A stretch of DNA of 35,255 bases from Myxococcales bacterium (GTDB taxonomy: Bacteria > Myxococcota_A > UBA9042), in contig JAGSHB010000054.1 in assembly GCA_023954815.1 (NCBI GenBank), positions 1-35,255 of the forward strand, given 5' to 3'. The stretch's first letter is position 1. Each line of letters opens with the position of its first letter. Shown here in pieces: positions 32,002 through 35,255 of the stretch. Below the pieces are notes generated by a model. That model was not told the DNA's origin. It saw nothing but the letters and a program-made list of their open reading frames with translations, and did no database searches. The translations under genes were made by a program, and so were the position numbers.

Positions 32002-34362
32002 TCAATAGGAGAAGCCCGATCCACCGATGAACTCTCGCAGCAGGGACGTGGTCGGCACATGATCCGGATAAATCGTCACCCACGCATCGAGCAGATCGAG
32101 CAACCGCTCGGCAGTTGCCTGGGCGGGATCCGCTGGCGGCACCTCCAGAAGATAGCGTTCAGCGAAGACCTTCAGCACCGAAATCTCATAGACCAGGGAC
32201 GTATCGAAGACCGCGTCGGCGTGATCCTGATAGGGGAAGATGTGCAAGCGTTCGCCCCGACGCACATTCGGCCAACGGCGAATCGTCTCCGCTGCACTCA
32301 GCGAGCGCCCATGCCTGTCCCGCACGATCCGTCGCAGCAAGCGCAGGTCACTGGCGTGAACCTGGGTCAACCGGTCGATGGGCAACTGAATCAGCGGACA
32401 GACAAAGATACGAAACACCCGCTCCTCGGGCAGCGCGTCGGCTAGGCGCGGGTTGAGACCGTGGATCCCCTCCACGAGCAGCAGGTCCTCAGGAAAGAGC
32501 TGCATCAACTCGCCGCCATCAGGTGAACTAGTGCCTGTACGAAAATCATAACGCGCTGTGCGAACGGGCTTTCCCTCTACCAACGCCGCGAGATGCTCCT
32601 GCAGCAAGTCGAGTTGCAAAGCCTCGATGGACTCGAAGTCGTACTCCCCATCGGGCCCAATAGGCGTGTGAACCCGGTCGACATAGTAGTCGTCCAGCCC
32701 CAACGCCACCGGCTGCATACCGTTGACCTGCAGCTGTACACTCAGCCGCCGGATGAACGTCGACTTCCCAGAGGACGACGGCCCGGCGATGCTGATCAGC
32801 CGAATCTCGTCCCGCCGAGCGGCGATGGCATCCGCGATGTGACAGATGCGCTTTTCGTGGAACCCCTCGGCCACTCGAATCAGCGGCTCCACCGCGCCGT
32901 CGATACACGCCCGGTTGAAATCCCCCACCGAGTGCATCTGCAGGGTGCGCAACCAGCGCTGTTGCGACAGGGTCATCTGCATGACCTGCTTGCTCACCCG
33001 GCGAGCCAAATCCGACGCTGGTCGACAATCTTGCAGCGCCTGCCGTTCGGAGGCGCCTGCGTTGGGCGGCACCTCGCGCCTGTGCCCCTTCACGCCGTAA
33101 ACCAAGAGCAGGCCGTCGCCGTCGGCAACCACCTCAAATCCAGATAGCCTCCCCGTACTCGGCAGCAGCGGTCCCGTCTCCAGCGCAAACACCTCGCCGT
33201 AGGCCAACACCGCTACGGTGCGATTGCGGGTCGTCTCCAGCAGACGGACTGTCTCGATAGCACCCTCGCGCTCAAAATAGTCGACCGCCTCCAGCACCCC
33301 CAGGCGCTCACGAATCAGCGGTACGTCGCGCTCGACGAGTTCAGTCAAGGACTGCTGCAGCTCGGCCGCGGTCACCGCCATGGTCACCAGCGGCGAAATA
33401 GGCTGGTTGGGCGTCGTCACTGCATACGGACTTTCGAAGTGCCCATACGGCCTCTTTGCAGCATCCGGACGATGAAATGTCGCGCTCGTATGTTGTTCTG
33501 TCGCGTCCCTTGGCTCCCCATTTCCTGAAAAACCATTGTCTGGAGCACCACCGTCGGGATTCAACAGCGTCAATCGCCGGGAAAACCCCAAAGATGGGCC
33601 CAAGGACAACCGCAGACCGATACGCCGAGCGGCCTCGAGCGTCGCCAGGCCGAGGCTCTGACGAAAGATCCGCTGGCCTTCCCAATGCGCTGTCGTCAGC
33701 GGCGAGACCCGGCAGGAGCCCACCAGCGGACTACCCAGAGCGCGAGCGCGCCCATCGACCAACGCAGCGACGACCGGCACACCGTCGACGTGCGTGGGCA
33801 ACAGCTCATCGGCCACCGTCCCCGTGGGTACTACGTGCGGCACCCCGTCCACGTTGACGTCTAGCTCTACGCGCCGGGGCAGCGCGCGCTCTTGCAGGAG
33901 TAGGCTTACCGTCTCATTCATCCGCGACAGGTGAGACGACACGCTGCTGACAACCTCGCGCAGCAGCTGCACAGCGAGTTGCGGCCGTTCACGCGTCAAC
34001 TCCGCCAGTCCGTCATCGTCAAGCGACAACAGCAGACAGTCCTCGTCGGCGATCACGCTCGCGGTCCGGCGCCCGCCAACGACGAGCGCCACCTCGCCAA
34101 AGTGCTGACCACGACGCAACGTGCCCAACGCCACGCCCCGGTGCATCACCGAGACGCTCCCCACTGCGACGACGTACATCGCGTCACCGCGGTCCCCCTC
34201 ACGTACGACGTGTGCGCCCTTGCGGACCGACACCGTACGCATCACAGCGCCCAACGCGCGGCGGTCTTCATCACTCAGTCCCATCAGCGGCGGAACAGCG
34301 CCCAACACCTCGAGACGCTGCGCGCTAGTGAAGTCGAAACTCGGCGTCGGGGACTGATTCAT
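32002..34362 (-). CDS. Cyclic-nucleotide-binding domain fused to uridine-kinase-like nucleoside kinase
   Basis: This 786-aa cytosolic protein has three parts. Residues about 25-140 are a cNMP-binding domain with the phosphate-binding cassette FGEVALVVGGRRTASV (88-103). Residues about 165-400 resemble the TGS/threonyl-tRNA-synthetase second-additional-domain module (RVELDVNVDGVPHVVPTGTVA, IFRQSLGLATLEAARRIG), with a low-complexity insertion around 270-325; the usual His of the HSLG motif is replaced (GPSLG). Residues about 520-786 are a uridine-kinase/PRK domain with Walker A GPSSSGKST (Lys533), LGLDDYYVDR and LLLVEGIHGLNPRLAD. TGS-SAD-kinase proteins of about 550 aa are known nucleoside kinases; the cNMP domain is an extra sensor. 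No Shine-Dalgarno; leaderless start likely. Confidence 0.88.
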   Translation of the reverse strand: MNQSPTPSFDFTSAQRLEVLGAVPPLMGLSDEDRRALGAVMRTVSVRKGAHVVREGDRGDAMYVVAVGSVSVMHRGVALGTLRRGQHFGEVALVVGGRRTASVIADEDCLLLSLDDDGLAELTRERPQLAVQLLREVVSSVSSHLSRMNETVSLLLQERALPRRVELDVNVDGVPHVVPTGTVADELLPTHVDGVPVVAALVDGRARALGSPLVGSCRVSPLTTAHWEGQRIFRQSLGLATLEAARRIGLRLSLGPSLGFSRRLTLLNPDGGAPDNGFSGNGEPRDATEQHTSATFHRPDAAKRPYGHFESPYAVTTPNQPISPLVTMAVTAAELQQSLTELVERDVPLIRERLGVLEAVDYFEREGAIETVRLLETTRNRTVAVLAYGEVFALETGPLLPSTGRLSGFEVVADGDGLLLVYGVKGHRREVPPNAGASERQALQDCRPASDLARRVSKQVMQMTLSQQRWLRTLQMHSVGDFNRACIDGAVEPLIRVAEGFHEKRICHIADAIAARRDEIRLISIAGPSSSGKSTFIRRLSVQLQVNGMQPVALGLDDYYVDRVHTPIGPDGEYDFESIEALQLDLLQEHLAALVEGKPVRTARYDFRTGTSSPDGGELMQLFPEDLLLVEGIHGLNPRLADALPEERVFRIFVCPLIQLPIDRLTQVHASDLRLLRRIVRDRHGRSLSAAETIRRWPNVRRGERLHIFPYQDHADAVFDTSLVYEISVLKVFAERYLLEVPPADPAQATAERLLDLLDAWVTIYPDHVPTTSLLREFIGGSGFSY

Positions 34363-34368
34363 ACGCTC

Positions 34369-34397
34369 AAGTTAGCCAGAAGGCGGAGCGGGTGCAA
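34369..34397 (-). promoter_or_regulatory. Candidate promoter for the kinase fusion (leaderless)
   Basis: On the minus strand, TTGCAC (34397-34392) and TAACTT (34374-34369) are 17 bp apart, identical to the pair at 15505-15533. The -10-like hexamer ends 6 nt before the ATG at 34362, so transcription should start at or next to the A of the ATG. Confidence 0.45.
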
Positions 34398-34518
34398 AAT
34401 CCTAGGCGTCGATTCTCGAAGCTGGGCAGGTACGGTTGAAGAGCCCGTGGCAAGTTCTCAAATGATGACGGATGACGCGCGGCAGGTGACCATGACAGCA
34501 ACCCACAGCCGGCGACCA

Positions 34519-34547
34519 TTGCACGCAAGCGTCCGCCACCCGACAAA
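34519..34547 (+). promoter_or_regulatory. Candidate promoter for the Cys-repeat lipoprotein
   Basis: TTGCAC (34519-34524) and GACAAA (34542-34547) are 17 bp apart. The -35-like hexamer recurs in this window, while the -10 match is weak. A start near 34554 would leave just the AGGAG site before the ATG at 34564. Confidence 0.25.
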
Positions 34548-34563
34548 GCGACCAGGAGACACC

Positions 34564-34959
34564 ATGACCACCCATTCGCTCGCGCCCGTTGTCCTCGTCC
34601 TGACCCTCTGCAGCTTTGCGGGGTGCGAGAAGAAGCCGTGCGCGCGGGATTGTGAGTGGTCTGGGCTGTGCACGCCCAAAGCGGAGAGCTGTATCGCCGC
34701 AACAAGCGCCGACTGTCACCCATCCAAGGCCTGCAGATTCTACGGCAAGTGCTCTGCAAAGGCGGGCAAATGTGAGCGCCTGTCCGCGGCCGATTGCAAG
34801 ATGAGCAACAAGTGCCTATGGGCTGGTGAATGCGGCTTCAAGGACGGAAAGTGTACCGCAGTTAGCGCCGACGATTGTCAGCGCTCCAAGTACTGCAAAG
34901 ACCAGCGCATGTGCCGCTTGAAACGCAAATACGGCGGGTTCGCTGCTTGTGTGAAGTAG
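34564..34959 (+). CDS. Small Cys-repeat lipoprotein
   Basis: This 131-aa protein has a lipoprotein signal ending FAGC (Cys21) and an AGGAG site just upstream of the ATG. The mature part is built from about four Cys repeats of roughly 27 residues with the pattern 'SAxDCxxSxxCxxxGxCxxKxGKC'; the last copy is degenerate (YCKDQRMCRLKRKYGG). Such short, Cys-patterned lipoproteins are common in Myxococcota but have no assigned role. Disulfide bonds in the periplasm or on the surface are likely. The upstream open frame continues far into the kinase gene region, but ATG 34564 with its binding site and signal peptide is clearly the start. It converges with the partial gene at the right edge. Confidence 0.88.
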   Translation: MTTHSLAPVVLVLTLCSFAGCEKKPCARDCEWSGLCTPKAESCIAATSADCHPSKACRFYGKCSAKAGKCERLSAADCKMSNKCLWAGECGFKDGKCTAVSADDCQRSKYCKDQRMCRLKRKYGGFAACVK

Positions 34960-35000
34960 TCGCCAACGTCACCTGAGTCGTGAGCCGATGCGGCGTCACA

Positions 35001-35028
35001 GGCCCTGAATTCACTGGGGTTCAGCGCC
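35001..35028. terminator. Possible hairpin between convergent genes
   Basis: An imperfect 9-bp stem (GGCCCTGAA at 35001-35009, TTCAGCGCC at 35020-35028, one mismatch) with a 10-nt loop lies between two convergent genes. There is no T-run on either side, so a terminator role is only possible. Confidence 0.2.
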
Positions 35029-35048
35029 AAATCAGCACCGTTCCAGCG

Positions 35049-35255
35049 CTACTTGATGACGCTGCGCAGCCAAGCTAGGAAGCCAAACCGGCCGTTCTTT
35101 TTGGTGCCAGTGGCTACGCCTGCGTTCGACTCACCGCCAAGACGCATCCGCACCTTCTTCTTGCCGCTCTCGCCAATCTGCGCGCCTGAAGAGAACGAAA
35201 AGCGTGCACCTTTGGCGCTGCAGCCGTCGTCGGTCTTGCCGTTGCAGTTGTCGTC
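35049..35255 (-). CDS. C-terminus of a Myxococcota-type surface protein (5' end beyond window)
   Basis: An open frame enters from the right edge and ends at TAG 35051-35049, giving 68 residues. It opens with DDNCNGKTDDGC, the putative metal-binding motif DxDCxG..DxGC found in many Myxococcota extracellular proteins, then a Gly/Ser/Lys-rich strand-like stretch and the C-terminal LAWLRSVIK. It has no MYXO-CTERM tail. The reading frame is inferred from the motif and the absence of stops. The full protein and its function cannot be judged. Confidence 0.7.
   Translation of the reverse strand, partial: DDNCNGKTDDGCSAKGARFSFSSGAQIGESGKKKVRMRLGGESNAGVATGTKKNGRFGFLAWLRSVIK

Overview
The window is high-GC bacterial chromosomal DNA, most likely from a Myxococcota member. 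The best taxonomic marker is the C-terminus of the protein encoded at 30005-31864 (minus): a GGC motif, a hydrophobic segment and a terminal Arg cluster, which is the MYXO-CTERM sorting signal. Supporting traits are many lipoproteins with Asp/Thr/Gly/Ala-rich linkers, Cys-rich repeat lipoproteins, and a DDNCNG...DDGC motif in the partial gene at the right edge. No rRNA, tRNA, insertion sequence, prophage or CRISPR array was seen.

Layout. 1-1790 (minus): an Nramp-related transporter followed by a lipoprotein cut by the left edge. 2111-4599 (plus): tRNA hydroxylase TrhO, then an outer-membrane-type protein next to a periplasmic cupredoxin. 4835-15457 (plus): a surface/envelope block with a 1070-aa repeat lipoprotein, a Cys-rich propeller-like lipoprotein, a spermidine-synthase-like methyltransferase, an unknown lipoprotein and a lipoprotein Ntn-hydrolase of the penicillin/AHL acylase family. 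15579-18630 (plus): an A-type Fe-S carrier, a thiolase and an aminopeptidase P-like peptidase. 18658-19881 (minus): a helical-repeat lipoprotein.

20182-27333 is the most distinctive part: a compact set of genes for making a C-P bonded lipid head group. It encodes PEP mutase fused to a degenerate nucleotidyltransferase, phosphonopyruvate decarboxylase, a divergent cytidylyltransferase/2-aminoethylphosphonate (AEP) transaminase fusion (PntC-AEPT type), a CDP-alcohol phosphotransferase with an intact active-site motif, a coupled 41-codon small ORF, and a flippase-like membrane protein. Read together: PEP to phosphonopyruvate to phosphonoacetaldehyde to AEP to CMP-AEP to an AEP-lipid, possibly translocated by the last protein. 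The individual enzyme steps are established for these families; the phosphonolipid end product is an inference.

27399-28702 (plus): an FHA protein overlapping a metallo-beta-lactamase-fold hydrolase. 28713-34362 (minus): a fumarylacetoacetase-like/DUF924 fusion coupled to a DUF2330/MYXO-CTERM protein, and a cyclic-nucleotide-binding/nucleoside-kinase fusion. 34564-35255: a small Cys-repeat lipoprotein and the end of a surface protein. Several genes have -10-like hexamers 6-7 nt before the ATG and no ribosome binding site, suggesting leaderless transcripts.
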